Positions 43,352-55,033 of a stretch of 64,000 nt of DNA are shown here, one piece after another. The notes below the pieces were generated by a model. It was not told the DNA's origin and searched no databases. It worked only from the letters and a program-made list of their open reading frames with translations. Location: contig BCIC01000006.1 in NCBI GenBank assembly GCA_001599835.1, forward strand, positions 3,040,140 to 3,104,139. The letters run 5' to 3'. This DNA comes from Thermoascus crustaceus (lineage: Eukaryota > Ascomycota > Eurotiomycetes > Eurotiales > Thermoascaceae). The translations under genes were made by a program, and so were the position numbers. How positions within the stretch are numbered: the stretch's first letter is position 1; the number at the start of each line of letters is the position of its first letter.

Positions 43352-43675
43352 AGAGCCTTGCTGGACGATCAACCCCATGGTCCTCGTACCAAAGATGGTC
43401 TTCTTGATCATAGACAAGATTGTCACCGTTAATTCTAGCTGGGCAACATAGTCAATGGGTGGTAAGGTACGATGCCGATGGGAGGTAGGAAAGGATATGA
43501 GGGAAGGGTGTCTGAGCCTTCATCGATATCTAGCAGGATCACATCATCAAGGCTCGTACCGCTCTTGAGAGTCGATGCGGAGGCCTTGATAATGCTTGTC
43601 AAGCCTTTCCGGTTTCTTCTTTTCAAATTCCAAGTTGAGCTTTTTTTTTTTACTAGCCGTACCAGAGGCATCTAA
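43352..43675 (-). mobile_element. Possible retroelement-derived coding debris
   Basis: On the minus strand, 43352-43444 reads PARINGDNLVYDQEDHLWYE followed by DHGVDRPARL and a stop. A separate frame at 43435-43671 is open for 78 residues and charged. Their closeness to the RT fragment and lack of gene structure suggest remains of the same retrotransposon, but I cannot assign domains. Confidence 0.3.
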
Positions 43676-44192
43676 TGAGCTCTGGTTGCCGGCACGTTAA
43701 CTCCTTTGCAATTCACCTGCCCATTGGCTGCATTTAGTATGCTTCGTCACTCCCCCAGTCCTGTGCAATCCAACTGGTCTCTGTTTGAAACCAGTCTCGT
43801 CGCGAACGGCTGGGTCCTGGGTGACTACTGGCTCTGTCACCTTGTTCCAGATCCACCATTTCATTCGAATGAAATTCCCAATCAATCCATTCAGCTGATC
43901 GAGAATGACTTGGCCGTCCAGATGTCTGGTGCATAGGTGATGCTATTGAACAGCTTTTGGGAGCGGATGACCGGTAGGTAAAGTATACAGAGAAGAAATA
44001 TGGAAAGTCCAACAGCGCAGTCTTCCTTGATCCGTAGAATTACATATTCCGATCGGTAAAATCAAATATAACAAACGAACATAATCACAAAAACAGAGCT
44101 GGAAGCTTTTCGCTTAAGCTTGTCGGTTCATATCGACAAGAGAATCGTCATATCATCTGTAGCGGCTGTGAATACAGATGGAAGTCGAACGG

Positions 44193-44301
44193 CCCGGATA
44201 GGAAAGGTGAATGTGGACTTTACAAGCTTATGCAAGAGAAACCAGCGCAGCCTATGAACGGCGAGGAAAGAGGTCTCGAAATCTCGAACGAGTATAGATA
44301 G
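44193..44301 (-). repeat. Dispersed repeat, copy A
   Basis: The reverse complement of this 109-bp stretch matches 54642-54751 with small gaps. Shared blocks include CTCGTTCGAGA, GTTCATAGGCTG, GCTGGTTTC, TTGCATAAGC, TGTAAAGTCC and CTTTTCCTAT/CCTTTCCTAT. No intact coding frame is shared. Its partner is in inverted orientation about 10.4 kb away, with the upf3 and ppg1 genes between. Confidence 0.75.
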
Positions 44302-44669
44302 GTAAAGTGTGGGGACTATGACATATGGCAAGCAACGCTACGTCCAATGAGAGTGTGGTTGGTAAGCCGGTATGGTCTAGATGTGAAATTTTTATAGTAG
44401 AAAGAAAAAAAAGACCTGGCAGATTTTTTGCCTGTGAATGTGAATGGGATGGCGATCTATACGGCGGTATGCATGGTCATTACCTGGCTGATAGTAGTGA
44501 ATAACAGCTATACTGTATAGATTATCACTACTGTTGATAGCAATTGATCGATTCTCGAGGACATAGGATAGAAAATACAGCATCAGGATGGATATAGATC
44601 GACTAACAAAATCCCAACCGAAACCCACAGAACCAACCCGAAAAAAAAAAAACCCATCTTCACCGGTGA

Positions 44670-45069
44670 GCAAAAGCGTCTTTTTCCCCACCAGCCTCAC
44701 CGAATCAGCATCGCCCAGACCGGCCCGCACAAACAAACGTCGCAAACACCGCCCTTGCCTCGCTTCCACTAGCGCCATCGCTAGCGTCCTTCCAACGACA
44801 TAAATACCTCCTCGACCCCGTCCCCTCTTTCGAAAATCAAGCGACTCTACTTCAAAGAATCAATTCTATAGTAGACGCATCCCAACTGGTTTTCCAAACC
44901 AGCCACAGAATCTCCAACCTTGCTGATGACCCCGAGGTCCTCGATGCCCTAAAGTGAAGCTGCTTTTTGCTATTTACTCCCGCCTCGACCGTGCTGGTTC
45001 ATCGTGTTACGACTTGCCGCAAGGTGAGATTGTGACCGGTGGCTGGCGCGTGTCTAGGGAGTGGTGATG
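44670..45069 (+). pseudogene. Unidentified coding relic with a frameshift
   Basis: A plus-strand frame open from about 44671 reads QTNVANTALASLPLAPSLAS, SFQRHKYLLDPVPSFENQA, TLLQRINSIVDASQLVFQTS and LADDPEVLDALK, then meets TGA at about 44956. Shifting one base at that point gives KLLFAIYSRLDRAGSSCYDL and PQGEIVTGGWRVSREW before a stop near 45055. The smooth continuation suggests one gene with a 1-base deletion (or a sequencing error). No start is evident; GTGAGC near 44668 could be a splice donor from an earlier exon. Family not recognised. Confidence 0.4.
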
Positions 45070-45470
45070 ATCTTGACCTTGTCTCGGCGTCTTGACTTCG
45101 GTCGGTCGGACATGGTGGGTGTCGAGGAGGTCTGAAAGGTTTTTTGATATTTTGATATTTTGGAGATCGTGTTCTGTGTGCTTGAGACTATAGTTGGGGT
45201 GTAGTAGTCGCTTCTCTAGATAGAGATAGAAAGAAAATGGAAAAATTTTTATCAGAATCTTTTTTTGTCTTTCCAGGTCCTGTTCTGTAGAGCTTCGCCA
45301 GTAGCCTTGCATTGCTAGGTAGCTTGCTAGGGATTTCGCGGTCGAGATTTCTACGCGTTTTGTGCGTTCGTCGCGCGTGCAGGCTAAGTTTGCGCCCAGT
45401 ATGTTTGCCAGAACGTACTTGAAGACGGATTATGGGTATCATTACTAGAAACTTTCAGAATAATACATCG

Positions 45471-47288
45471 TTACTTCGCCTCCGCTTTCTCTCCCGGTCC
45501 TCCCTTCGCGCCCTTCTTCGACCCGCGACCGCGTCCGCCATGCGATCCTCCGCCCTGTCCGCCGCCCGACTTCCCACCGCGTCCGGACGGCGACGACGAC
45601 GACGGCTGCTCACTCCGCCCCTTACCTCTTGACTTCTCCGCCCCCGGGTTCATCTTCCGCTCCAGCACCACCACCTGGCTCTGCGCGACCTGCACCGGGC
45701 TCGCCGCGATCGCCCGCTGCAGGCTCTCCGCGTCCGCAAAGTCGACATACCCGAACCCCTTCTTCTTGTCGATCTCGACCTTCACCATCTTGCCGAACGG
45801 CGAGAACGCCGCTTCCAGCGCGGCCTCCGTCACGCCCTGCGACGGGTTCGCGTGTTTCAGGAACGCCTGCGTCGCCGTCGAGGTCGTCGGCTGACTCTGG
45901 CTCTGCTTCTGTTTCGCGGGCTTGGGCGGTTTCGCGCTGGTAGGGGCGGTGGGCGGGGCGGCGCTCTCGGGTTTCGCTGCTGATTCGGCGGGCTGGGGAC
46001 CGCTGGTCTTCGCGTTCGGGTTCTTCTGAGCGGCTGCCGTTTCCTTTGCTGGTTTGGCTGTGGGTGACGGTTTGCTTGGAGGAGGGGGAACAGCCTCCTG
46101 AGCTCCCTCAGCCTTGGTTGCTTCGTTGTCCGTAGATGTAGAGGCTGCCTTGGATCGTCGACGTCCACCGGACGGGACCAGACCCAGGTCACGCTGGAGG
46201 ATCTTGGCTGCAGCGCTGATGTCCCCGCGCTCTCTCCTGCGCTCACGCGCGGGCGATGGTGTCTTTTTCTCCCTAGGAGTATCCTTGGCGGTATCTTTCA
46301 ACGGCTCTTTGGGAGCCTCCTTCGGAGCCGGCGCGGGAGAAGCGGCCTTCGACGCTTTGGCAGCCGCACTGGCGGACTGCTTGTTTGCAGCTTTCACAGC
46401 CTCCTTGGTCGCCTTCTCAGCCTTGGCCTTCTTTTCCTTCTCCGTAGCTTTCTCTGTAGCAGCAGATTGATCCTTCTCCTTCTCTCTATCTTTCTCCTTG
46501 TCCGGCCTCTGCAGTAACTTCTTCGCCTGCACCTTCTCCGGCTTGCTCTCCTTCTCCGACTTGCCGTGCTTGGAGGACTTCGCGGGAGCCGCACTCTCCT
46601 TGGCCTTGTTGGCCTTCTTCTCCTTGATGTACTGGACCAGCGGCGTGGTCGTCACGACCTCTTCCTTCTTCTCACTCTCGGGTGCCGTCTCGAGCGGAGC
46701 CGGCTTGGGGTCGAGGTTCGTAAGGCTCTGCAGGAAGTCGATAAACTCCTGGTCCTGATCGATGGTTCCCTGGCGGCCGTCCTTTCTCACGCGGCTCCCG
46801 GGGATCCTGGCATAGGGGGCAAACTCCAGGGAAGGCGGACCAAGCAGCACCGGGTCGTTTGCGGTGTTGCGGGCATCGAGGAACGAGGTCTGACGGATCC
46901 TGTCAGATAGAGGAGCAATGTGGCTTTCCGAGACTAGATGAAGATACGCGCGCGACGGTCGCGAGGGCTTCGCAGGGCTTGTAGTTGTAGATCGTCAGTA
47001 CTCTTTCTCCCCTCTGGCACAACAGGGAATCACTCACTCTTTGGAAACCTTTCCAGGTTTATACTGAAACCAGTCAACCTTCCCAGCGCCGACTTTCCAC
47101 TCCTCACCCAGGGCGTTCTCAAACTCGGCCTGCGTCAAGCCCGGAGGCAGCCGTCGCACGACCAGCTTGAGCCGCGGGGTGGCGGGCTTCGCAGTGCTCT
47201 TGGCTGGCGGCGGGGCGCTCTTCTGGGTTGCTGAAGCAGAGATGGGCAGAACGCCCGCTGAGGGCTTGGCCACAGAGACCTGTGTCAT
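45471..47288 (-). CDS. upf3: Nonsense-mediated decay factor Upf3
   Basis: Exons 47038-47288 and 45471-46977 (intron 60 nt, GTGAGT...AAG) give 585 residues. The Smg4/UPF3 RRM-like domain spans about residues 35-200: LKLVVRRLPPGLTQAEFENA, VDWFQYKPGKVSKDPAKPSR, AYLHLVSESHIAPLSDRIRQ, SFLDARNTANDPVLLGPPSLEFAPYARIPG (shown here in pieces). The middle is a very Lys/Ala/Glu-rich disordered region. A second RNA-binding-like segment (AFLKHANPSQGVTEAALEAA, FSPFGKMVKVEIDKKKGFGYVDFA, in pieces) lies near residues 475-545, followed by an RGG/Ser-rich tail. Upf3 links exon-junction marks or ribosomes to Upf2/Upf1 in mRNA surveillance and shuttles between nucleus and cytoplasm. The C-terminal RRM is common in filamentous-fungal Upf3. 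It is head-to-head with ppg1. Confidence 0.92.
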
Positions 47289-47786
47289 GGTTGATTTGAT
47301 GCCTTTATGGTGGGATGTAGTCAGATATCATACAGGATAGATGGAGAGCGGGGAACAAAGGGTGTATCGACTGATCGATCAGGTGCGCAGTCGCCACAGG
47401 CCGGGCGACGTCGGGATCAGTCGAAGATACCTGTCAATCGGACTCTGTCGCAGGGTCTTTATGAAGAAGCCTGACGCAGATGTATAGACAAAAGGTCTAG
47501 ACAGGATCCGGGGTCGCGGCGGCGTGAAGTACGGAGCACGAGGGCGGCCAAGAACGCCCCGACTCCAACTCGCGCCTCCACGCCCTGCGGGGAGCTTCTT
47601 CATCGTCTGCCCGGGCATTGCCTCGACAGCCTGGGTTTGCGTACGGGATCTGTCCTCTTCTAATCATCCTCTGTGTTATTTGTTTTCGTGTCGCCGCCCT
47701 ATTTTCTCTAGCGGATCGCCTGATCCGGCCAATCCCACTGATACCTATAATCCATCCCACCCTGTCGCGACGCATCGAGCCTCGGG
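47289..47786. promoter_or_regulatory. Divergent promoter upf3 / ppg1
   Basis: A 498-bp shared upstream region between two start codons. No TATA box is obvious on either side. No coding frame is convincing. Confidence 0.4.
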
Positions 47787-49125
47787 ATGGCAGAGAGGAC
47801 GGTGCCCCAGCCGGGACCGGCCAAGCTGAAGCGAAATGCAGGTCCCGATGAGTGGCTGGAGGCAGCCAAGGACTGCAAGTACCTGTCAGAGCAGCACATG
47901 AAGCAGCTCTGCGAGATGGTCAAGGAGTACATGATGGAAGGTTGCTATTCCTGCCTCTCCCACACGATGTCATCGCAGCTGATCTGGATCGCATAGAGCC
48001 CAATATCCTGCCCGTCTCGACGCCGGTCACGATATGCGGCGACATCCACGGCCAGTTCTACGACCTCCTCGAGCTCTTCCGTGTCGCGGGAGGGATGCCC
48101 AACGAGCCCAGCGTCGAGACCCCCAGCACGAACCCCACCGTCATCACCTCCGACGACATCGAGCCGCCGACAACGATCACGAACCCGAAGCTCCGGAAGA
48201 AGATCAGAAATCCGGGCGTGGCTGGCGATGGCGCAGACGATGACACGGGGTCAGACAGCGGACAGAGGTCGCGATCGGAGAGCGCCTCGTCGCGAGATAC
48301 GCTGCCCAGCGGGAACTTTGTGTTTCTCGGCGATTACGTCGACAGAGGGTATTTCAGCCTGGAGACATTGACCCTGTTGCTCTGTTTGAAGGCAAAGTCA
48401 GTATTTGGCGCCTGAGTCGCGGAGTAGACATGCTGACTTTCTGCAGATACCCAGACCGTATAACGCTGGTTCGCGGAAACCACGAGTCGCGCCAGATCAC
48501 TCAGGTATACGGATTCTACGAGGAGTGCTTCCAGAAGTACGGCAACGCCTCCGTCTGGAAGGCCTGCTGCCAGGTCTTCGACTTCATGACCCTGGGGGCC
48601 GTCATCGACGGCAAGGTGCTGTGCGTGCACGGCGGCTTGAGTCCCGAGATCAGAACGCTGGACCAGGTGCGCGTGATTGCGCGCGCGCAGGAGATCCCGC
48701 ATGAGGGCTCTTTCTGCGATCTGGTATGGTCGGATCCGGAGGACGTGGAGACCTGGGCTGTCAGCCCGAGAGGAGCTGGTATGCATTCATTTCCGCACAT
48801 GGACAAGTATAATATCATACGCTAACGACCGCTAGGCTGGCTCTTCGGCTACAAAGTCGCAGAGGAGTTCTGCCACGTCAACGACCTGACGCTCATCGCC
48901 CGCGCGCACCAGCTCGTCAACGAGGGCTACAAGTACCACTTCAAGAACAAGAACGTCGTCACGGTCTGGAGCGCCCCGAACTACTGCTACCGGTGCGGCA
49001 ACCTGGCGTCGGTCTGCGAGATCCGCGAGGACCTCAAGCCGACGTTCAAGATGTTCAGCGCTGTCGCCGACGACCAGCGCCACCTCCCGACGTCGCGGCC
49101 GGGCCGCAGCGAGTATTTCCTGTAG
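47787..49125 (+). CDS. ppg1: PP2A-like serine/threonine protein phosphatase Ppg1
   Basis: Exons 47787-47940, 47997-48396, 48447-48778 and 48836-49125 (introns 56, 50, 57 nt) give 391 residues. All PPP metal-binding motifs are present: GDIHGQF, FLGDYVDRG, RGNHESRQ, LCVHGGLSPEI and the C-terminal NVVTVWSAPNYCYRCGN. The end is RPGRSEYFL, keeping the PP2A-type YFL terminus that is carboxymethylated in PP2A. Between GDIHG and GDYVDRG there are roughly 65 residues more than in PP2A, rich in Pro, Ser, Asp and Arg (TPSTNPTVITSDDIEPPTT, then GDGADDDTGSDSGQRSRSES), a disordered insert. Yeast Ppg1 acts in a STRIPAK-like complex and glycogen accumulation; the same role here is inferred. The first donor is GTTGCT, weaker than the others; retention would add a short tail and stop. 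Confidence 0.92.
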
Positions 49126-50638
49126 CATATACGACCGGGATCGTGCTGGATGAATATGGAATATGGCTTGGTTACGTTACGTACTTATATGTCTGTGTCT
49201 GTCTACGAGGGAAAAAGATGTAATTTGTGTGCATCGGTGCGGGCGTTCGGGAATGCTTCTGATTCATTCGTGCTTCAGCTTCAGCCACTGTACCGCTCGC
49301 TGGCTGTTATGGCAGGCCAGCAGTCGAGGGCCGATCGATATACCGATTCTAGTCTAGAGATGATTTGACGCCTTTACTATCTATGTTATCAAAGTAGTAT
49401 AAGTATAGCTCACGATGTTTCATGCGAAATCTCGTTGATGTCCGAGTCTATAGTCTCTTTGCCTGCTTTCGTAGTATGAAATGAATGAGTCATAGCCATT
49501 TCCCAGCAGTTAATAGCAGAAGGAATGTCACTTCCCGCGGGGTTATTAACTGCGAAGATAGACATCCATCGCTCTTCACTCGTAGAACAGGTAGGTAGAT
49601 AGATAGGTACTCAGTCCCTATTTATTCACCACGAACGTTTAACATCCCCCGCTCTCTTTTGAGAGCACAGAACCTTTCTCTCTCTTTCATTCATTCTCTT
49701 TCTCCCTCATATACATCTCGTACGAACAGACCAACAACGAACCAGAACCATACTAAATGAATATCTCTGATCGGATCGGATCGGCAATTCTTCATATTTT
49801 TTTATCTGCGCTATATAAGTAGCTATTGTAAGCCTGCTATCTCGTTACCTAGCATAAAGAATTCAATTTATCTCGTACCTACCCGAGTCCAGATTCAGAG
49901 AATCACATTTGCCCTCCAGGGTCCACCCCCAAACCACGAACCACACTATCGTGAACAGGACGGGACGAGATGGGGGTATTCTTGAGATTGAGATTATTAT
50001 TATTATTACTTACTATTCGACGATACGATATATCTTTGATATAATATCTTTTCCGGGGCACCAAAGCCTGCCATGCAGCCGTCTTTTCAATCAACGGGAC
50101 TTCGTGTATGATATGGGCCGCAAGCGCTTGAGCCGTATATGGGCGTTAGTATCTCGGGAGGTGAATCCTGAGAATTGTTTTTTGTACCTATTTTTCGAAA
50201 GCTGTTGAGTTCCAATCAGCCAACCAAATATGGAACTTATCAGTCTGACGATAGCCGGGCCTGTTTTCTCGATCCCGTTAAGTTCATATATCCAGGTTCC
50301 ATGGCAAGGCAGATAAATGGGAACAGAACAATCACACGGCATGGACCACCAATACCACCCCAACTTGGAGAATCGGTAAAAAAAAAAGACAACAAGCTGT
50401 ATTCTGTCGAAAATGGGCTTCTCCTGAACCAGAACACCGATAGCTTTTTTGATGCCTTTGATATTTCAATTTGACGCATACACTGTCGGTTATCTCAATT
50501 CAGAGATAGTGGTAGAGTTGCAGAGATGATAGGATGGATTATGGATGACAATGACCAGATACCCTTCCTATCCATCTGCATAGCCAGCAACTCGTGTGCT
50601 CCTGTTGTCTATTACTGGTCTCCACTGCGCTAAGACCG
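49126..50638. other. 1.5-kb interval without a recognised gene
   Basis: AT-rich intergenic DNA. Pyrimidine runs near 49672-49705, GGATCGGATCGG near 49774-49785 and a TTATTATTATTAT patch near 49995-50008 are visible. Open frames are short and of biased composition. Confidence 0.45.
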
Positions 50639-50954
50639 GGGTATAAATATCGCCTTATTTCCTACTCTATTATCAAGTACACCCACGGAGGCGCCTATAC
50701 ACGGCTCAGCCATGGGGACATTAGCATTACCCGTCTGCATTCGAACTGAGCGAGAATTAAAAACTCAGTCCACAGACGCCTGGCTGCGACTTAACGTCAC
50801 AGCGAGCATGGATGATTTAGTATTGTCTCTGGAGTCGTTTTCCTTCGCTTCTCTGTACAAAGATCCCGAGAATACCTACCCATCTGGAGACGGCAATCTG
50901 AGAATTCTTTACTCAAAATTGCATTTTATAACTAGACACGGTGACCAGCTGTGA
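50639..50954 (+). CDS. Small hypothetical gene with its own TATA-like promoter
   Basis: A frame of 80 residues starts at ATG 50712 (in CAGCCATGGGG, a good start context) and ends at 50954. A TATAAATAT element lies at 50642-50650, about 60-70 nt upstream, a plausible TATA box. The product (LPVCIRTERELKTQSTDAW, LVLSLESFSFASLYKDPEN) resembles no family I know; it could continue by splicing. A 40-codon frame at 51136 (MDDHIELLNSLNNVCLYHDE) follows. Confidence 0.3.
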
Positions 50955-51925
50955 TATGGAGCTAAATGTCAATTGCAGACCTCCTCTTCTGTATATGTAT
51001 AAAGCTGTGGTACTTGCACATGAATCATAATTGACAACTTCCCAGATTCTTCTAATATCCTTGCTTTGCTCATACTCTCACATTCAACCTTTTTAATGGC
51101 ATTAGTCATTTTCAGGAAAGTTGAAAAGAGCTATCATGGATGACCACATAGAGCTTCTTAACTCTTTGAACAATGTATGCCTTTACCATGATGAGAACAA
51201 TGTCCCATCATTGGTAGGACCACCATCTAATCCAATGACACCGATCTATCAATATTGATATATCGAAATGTTAGCAACACAGAACCTTCTAAATCCTTAA
51301 ATATACTGGAGAGCGGGTGCTGTTCTCTTATGTTTCCTCTTTCTCCTTTTTCACAAGCATCATTATCCCCGCCATTTAACTTAAATTCGAGTATTTACAC
51401 ATGCAGACAAGATCCGGAAGCAACTTGTCGATCCTGTCAGGCAGTTCAAAGCTATCTGACGTATTTTTCTTTATTAGATACATAACTACGTTTCGTTTCT
51501 ACGTTTCGTTCCTTTCTCTCGCTTGGTTAGCGCTCCATTCCCAGCAACGAATACTGCACACTTCAGCAGAGTATAAAGGAATTGATCAATCGTTAAATCT
51601 AGAGTTGGAAGAAAAAAGCACGATGGATGTATTTTCTCCGTTTTAACACACAGATCCAACATTCTTTCCGCTTAAAAGCTCGGCATTGTCATTTTTGCAG
51701 CAGAAAGTAACAGCAGGGGCAACAGCGGCATTGCCTGCCCTTCAAACCAAAACGAAGTCATCAGTATCGGCGCAACGGGCTGAAGAGTAGATAAATCGGA
51801 GTTCACTAAAGTGGTTCCGCTATAACCTCTTCAGACCATATTTCGAAAATTTTTTTGTGCAACATATAGGCTCTGAGCGAGATAGGGCAGCGGAAGAGAA
51901 GAAGAGCCAAGTTCAGCGTCTGAAG
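50955..51925. other. AT-rich interval with short orphan frames
   Basis: Only small frames (up to about 80 codons, for example 51401-51646 +) are open, without family resemblance. CGTTTCGTTTCTACGTTTCG near 51487-51506 is a short tandem. Confidence 0.35.
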
Positions 51926-52385
51926 TTAAAAACTGCTGCACATATTCATCGTTCCTTGATGACTCTTTAGCTGCACGACTCCAACGGCGAGCCGTCTACC
52001 CTCCTCCAGCATAATACCAATACGCCCCATGTCCCTCGTCCTTGTATCAGATACAGGACCAGCTAGAGGAATCAGCACTTTGTCAACCACTGCATGATTG
52101 GAAGCGGTACTGACCGGAGTTCTACCCTTGCACTTGACCACGACAATGGTCTTGGTTTCTGGCCGTGGTGAGGTTCGTGCCTCCGGCGACGAAAGCCGCG
52201 ATGTTACGGAGGCGACAGAGGCTATGACACGCCAGTCTCTATCTCCTCGCGAAATATATTACTTCTACGAGGAGAGCAGCTTGGAAAAGAAGGAAAACAC
52301 ACAGTACATCCAAATTTTGGATGGCCAATCTCAAATCGTAAATTTACTTCCATTTTCCAACTTTACGTCTTATTCGGAAATATAG
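51926..52385. CDS. Ambiguous coding-like patch open on both strands
   Basis: Minus strand: about 110 codons are open from about 52256 down to 51926, protein-like (TIVVVKCKGRTPVSTASNHA, VVDKVLIPLAGPVSDTRTRD, MGRIGIMLEEGRRLAVGVVQ), with no ATG at the 5' side; it could be a last exon. Plus strand: ATG 52098 to 52385 gives 95 residues with a natural C-terminus (SPREIYYFYEESSLEKKEN, IQILDGQSQIVNLLPFSNF). They overlap, so at most one is likely real. No family recognised. Confidence 0.3.
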
Positions 52386-53059
52386 ACATAGAAGTTCTTC
52401 GAATCTGATATTTCTTTCCGATGATCATGCATACTGGGGCAGGGAATATTCGCATTAAAACCTCTCAAACTCTTCGGATGATGAAGCAATCCTTAGCAAT
52501 TCCGAAAAACGTCCTGTCGAATGGTTCGCAAGGGTCACACAGCATTCGATTAGTATATAATTTCGAACAGTTCTACAAGCTAGGAATCTGATGGTCACCA
52601 TATTGCGGAACTGACCAACCTGCAGGAATTAATGGACAATATAGTCCATCTTTTCTGAGAGGGCACCAAAATCCGGCAGCTACTTCCTCGAAATAGCAAT
52701 GTAGTTCCATGAAGATCATCCATTTCCCTGTATATGTTGTGTCTGGAGCTGGAAACATGAGATTTCTCTACAAATAGAGGCCTATAATTAGCCTAGTTCC
52801 TGGCATTACTTTGACAATCTTTCCTGCTGATAGTGTAACCGGGCTGGCTGCTACTACATACCGGTAAGCATAGCATATATAACTAGGCTGGAATAGCTTT
52901 CAGACTGATTTCTCGCGGGTATACTAACTGGGTGCTAGTTTTCACATCGTTGTCCTTGAACCCTTGAGCGCGCGCGCAAAGTTTACTCTCAATATAATCC
53001 TCTTTCCCGCCCTTGAGATATGGTCTGAATCATTCGCATTGAGACTGATGACCCAATGA

Positions 53060-53408
53060 CTCACCCACTTCCAAGCTTTGCTCTACTAGAAATGCAATGG
53101 TTCCTACATCGAGTTGCGGCGTTGGTTGGAGCTTCAGGAGATGATTTCGAAAACGATAATGACGACGAAAGCTAACGGTATATAAGAATTCTCTGCCGTT
53201 TGAATGGCCAAGTACGTAAGCAGAGCTAAGAGATAACCTATGGTTATGGGACGTGCGCTAACTAGTCTTTTCACCAGGCGGTAGCTTCAACCGACAGGCA
53301 TACCTAGACGGAGAAGAGGTCGAATCGCAAGGGAGGACCATCGAATCAACAGATGCTCTGACAGAATGCAACGACGCCTATCGAGTCTGGTTGAAAAGTT
53401 CGTCGTGA
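53060..53408 (+). pseudogene. Two short coding-like segments, perhaps one broken gene
   Basis: From the ATG in CCAATGACTCACCC (about 53056) a frame reads THPLPSFALLEMQWFLHRVA and ALVGASGDDFENDNDDES to a TAA. After a GTATAT donor-like site and a TTTTCACCAG acceptor-like site (about 53278), another segment reads GSFNRQAYLDGEEVESQGR, TIESTDALTECNDAYRVWLK to TGA. The stop lies directly before the possible intron, so the gene may have lost function through a CAA-to-TAA change. Unrecognised. Confidence 0.3.
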
Positions 53409-54641
53409 CGAGTCTGGTCGTGCCTGTTGGTGTTCAATCGCCCCCTTTTCCTTACATGTTGAGGATAACCCTCTCATAGATATGACTCTTTCGTAATCAT
53501 ATTTACAATAACAGCACTCTAAACGCAAAATTCAATTATTTATTTGGCATGCGAATGGGATTCTAATCCTGCTTCAACTGGGAAATACACCTGCAAATCG
53601 CTTCGCTAATGTTGCAAGCCGGTAGGAACTAAACGATGATAATGAAAGCAACCAACTGCTACATGTTTCGTCACTAAATAGTGGATTATCCGAGAAGATA
53701 CATATTTACTTTATATCCTACATGGTCCTATTAAGACATCAGCATTTTGTGAAATAGTAGCAGGGTATTAATGGGTGTCTGAGACCTCAGAAGTTCTCCT
53801 ATACATGATTTTTAGGCACGATGGTTGTCTCCTTTTCCAGATAATGCTCTCAAGAAAGTATTTATTATTTTTATTACAATGAAAACTTTCGCGAGATCTA
53901 TATAATTTATCGTTCTATGTTTGTTTTGGGGCGGAAGCTCAAGGATCTGCTCTGGATCCTGGACCCTACTGATGCAAAGACTTCATGCATGCTCATCCTG
54001 ACTTCGTACGCAACCTGGTCGGGCCGGAGGACTTTCATTCAAAATTCTAAAGCCCAGCAAGTCGAAATTGTAAGAAATTGCCAAACAGATCATGTCTTGG
54101 GCGAAACGGACATCAATATTCTGTCACCAAGTCTTGTTTTTTTGGCTATTCTAGGAAGCGAGGTCCACGTTTTGCGATGGATGCAATATACCTGTGGCTC
54201 ACATTTTACTTTACCTTTTGCAGTCAGTGCATATATAGATCAGAACGTTTACTTCCGACAAATTTATCAAAACTGAAGCACATTGCATGGAAGCTTCGCG
54301 CATCATAGAGATCTTAATCTACCACAATGATGGAACTTAATGCCTTGAAATACACTGGAAAGTGCGCTCTCTCCTCTCTCTCTTTCTTGTTCTCCTCTTC
54401 AATGATGGGCCACAACAGGAAGACGAGAATACGGGAATTATCAGGCTTCAAGAGATAACTTTCAAGTGCTAGGTTAATCTTGAGCCTGAATCCGACATGC
54501 CTACAGAGATCTATAATATTGAGCCTGTAAGACAAGCTTTTCGAGTCGGCAGAAGAATATGCTGCAGCAATATGGGAGTACTTGCTGGGTCTCTAGTACT
54601 GTGGGAGATGGATGCGGATGACGCCTTCCTGGCGTCAGTGT
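53409..54641. other. Gene-poor AT-rich interval
   Basis: The largest frame (53917-54276 +, 119 codons) starts FVLGRKLKDLLWILDPTDA but loses protein character and has no family match. Nothing else is supported. Confidence 0.35.
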
Positions 54642-54751
54642 TGTATCTAAACTCGTTCGAGAGCTCTTTCCTCACGGTTCATAGGCTGTGCTGGTTTCCT
54701 TTGCATAAGCAGTAAAATTGTAAAGTCCGTGTTCACTTTTCCTATCTGGGG
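54642..54751 (+). repeat. Dispersed repeat, copy B
   Basis: This is the partner, in inverted orientation, of 44193-44301. A few insertions (for example AAAA in GCAGTAAAATTGTAAAG) distinguish it. Probably a remnant of a transposable element or an ancient duplicate of it. Confidence 0.75.
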
Positions 54752-55033
54752 CGATTGACAGCTCGCTGCGGAAACGATATGACTGTCGACATTTCCTGGA
54801 TTGTACCTAGGTAGATCTTGCTGCCTAGTTGTAACTGGAGGTCTCCAGCATACCACATAAAATATACCACATAAAATATAATTCTTTTTCTAACATCCCG
54901 TCAGTTTAGGTAATCCTCGACAGATACCTCGCTTGCTTGAGGGCCTCCTCGATCTCTGATCTCTGACTCCTTACAACTACCATTTCCACACCAGACACTT
55001 TGCTCCTGCTACAACTTGGAACAGAGCGTCACT

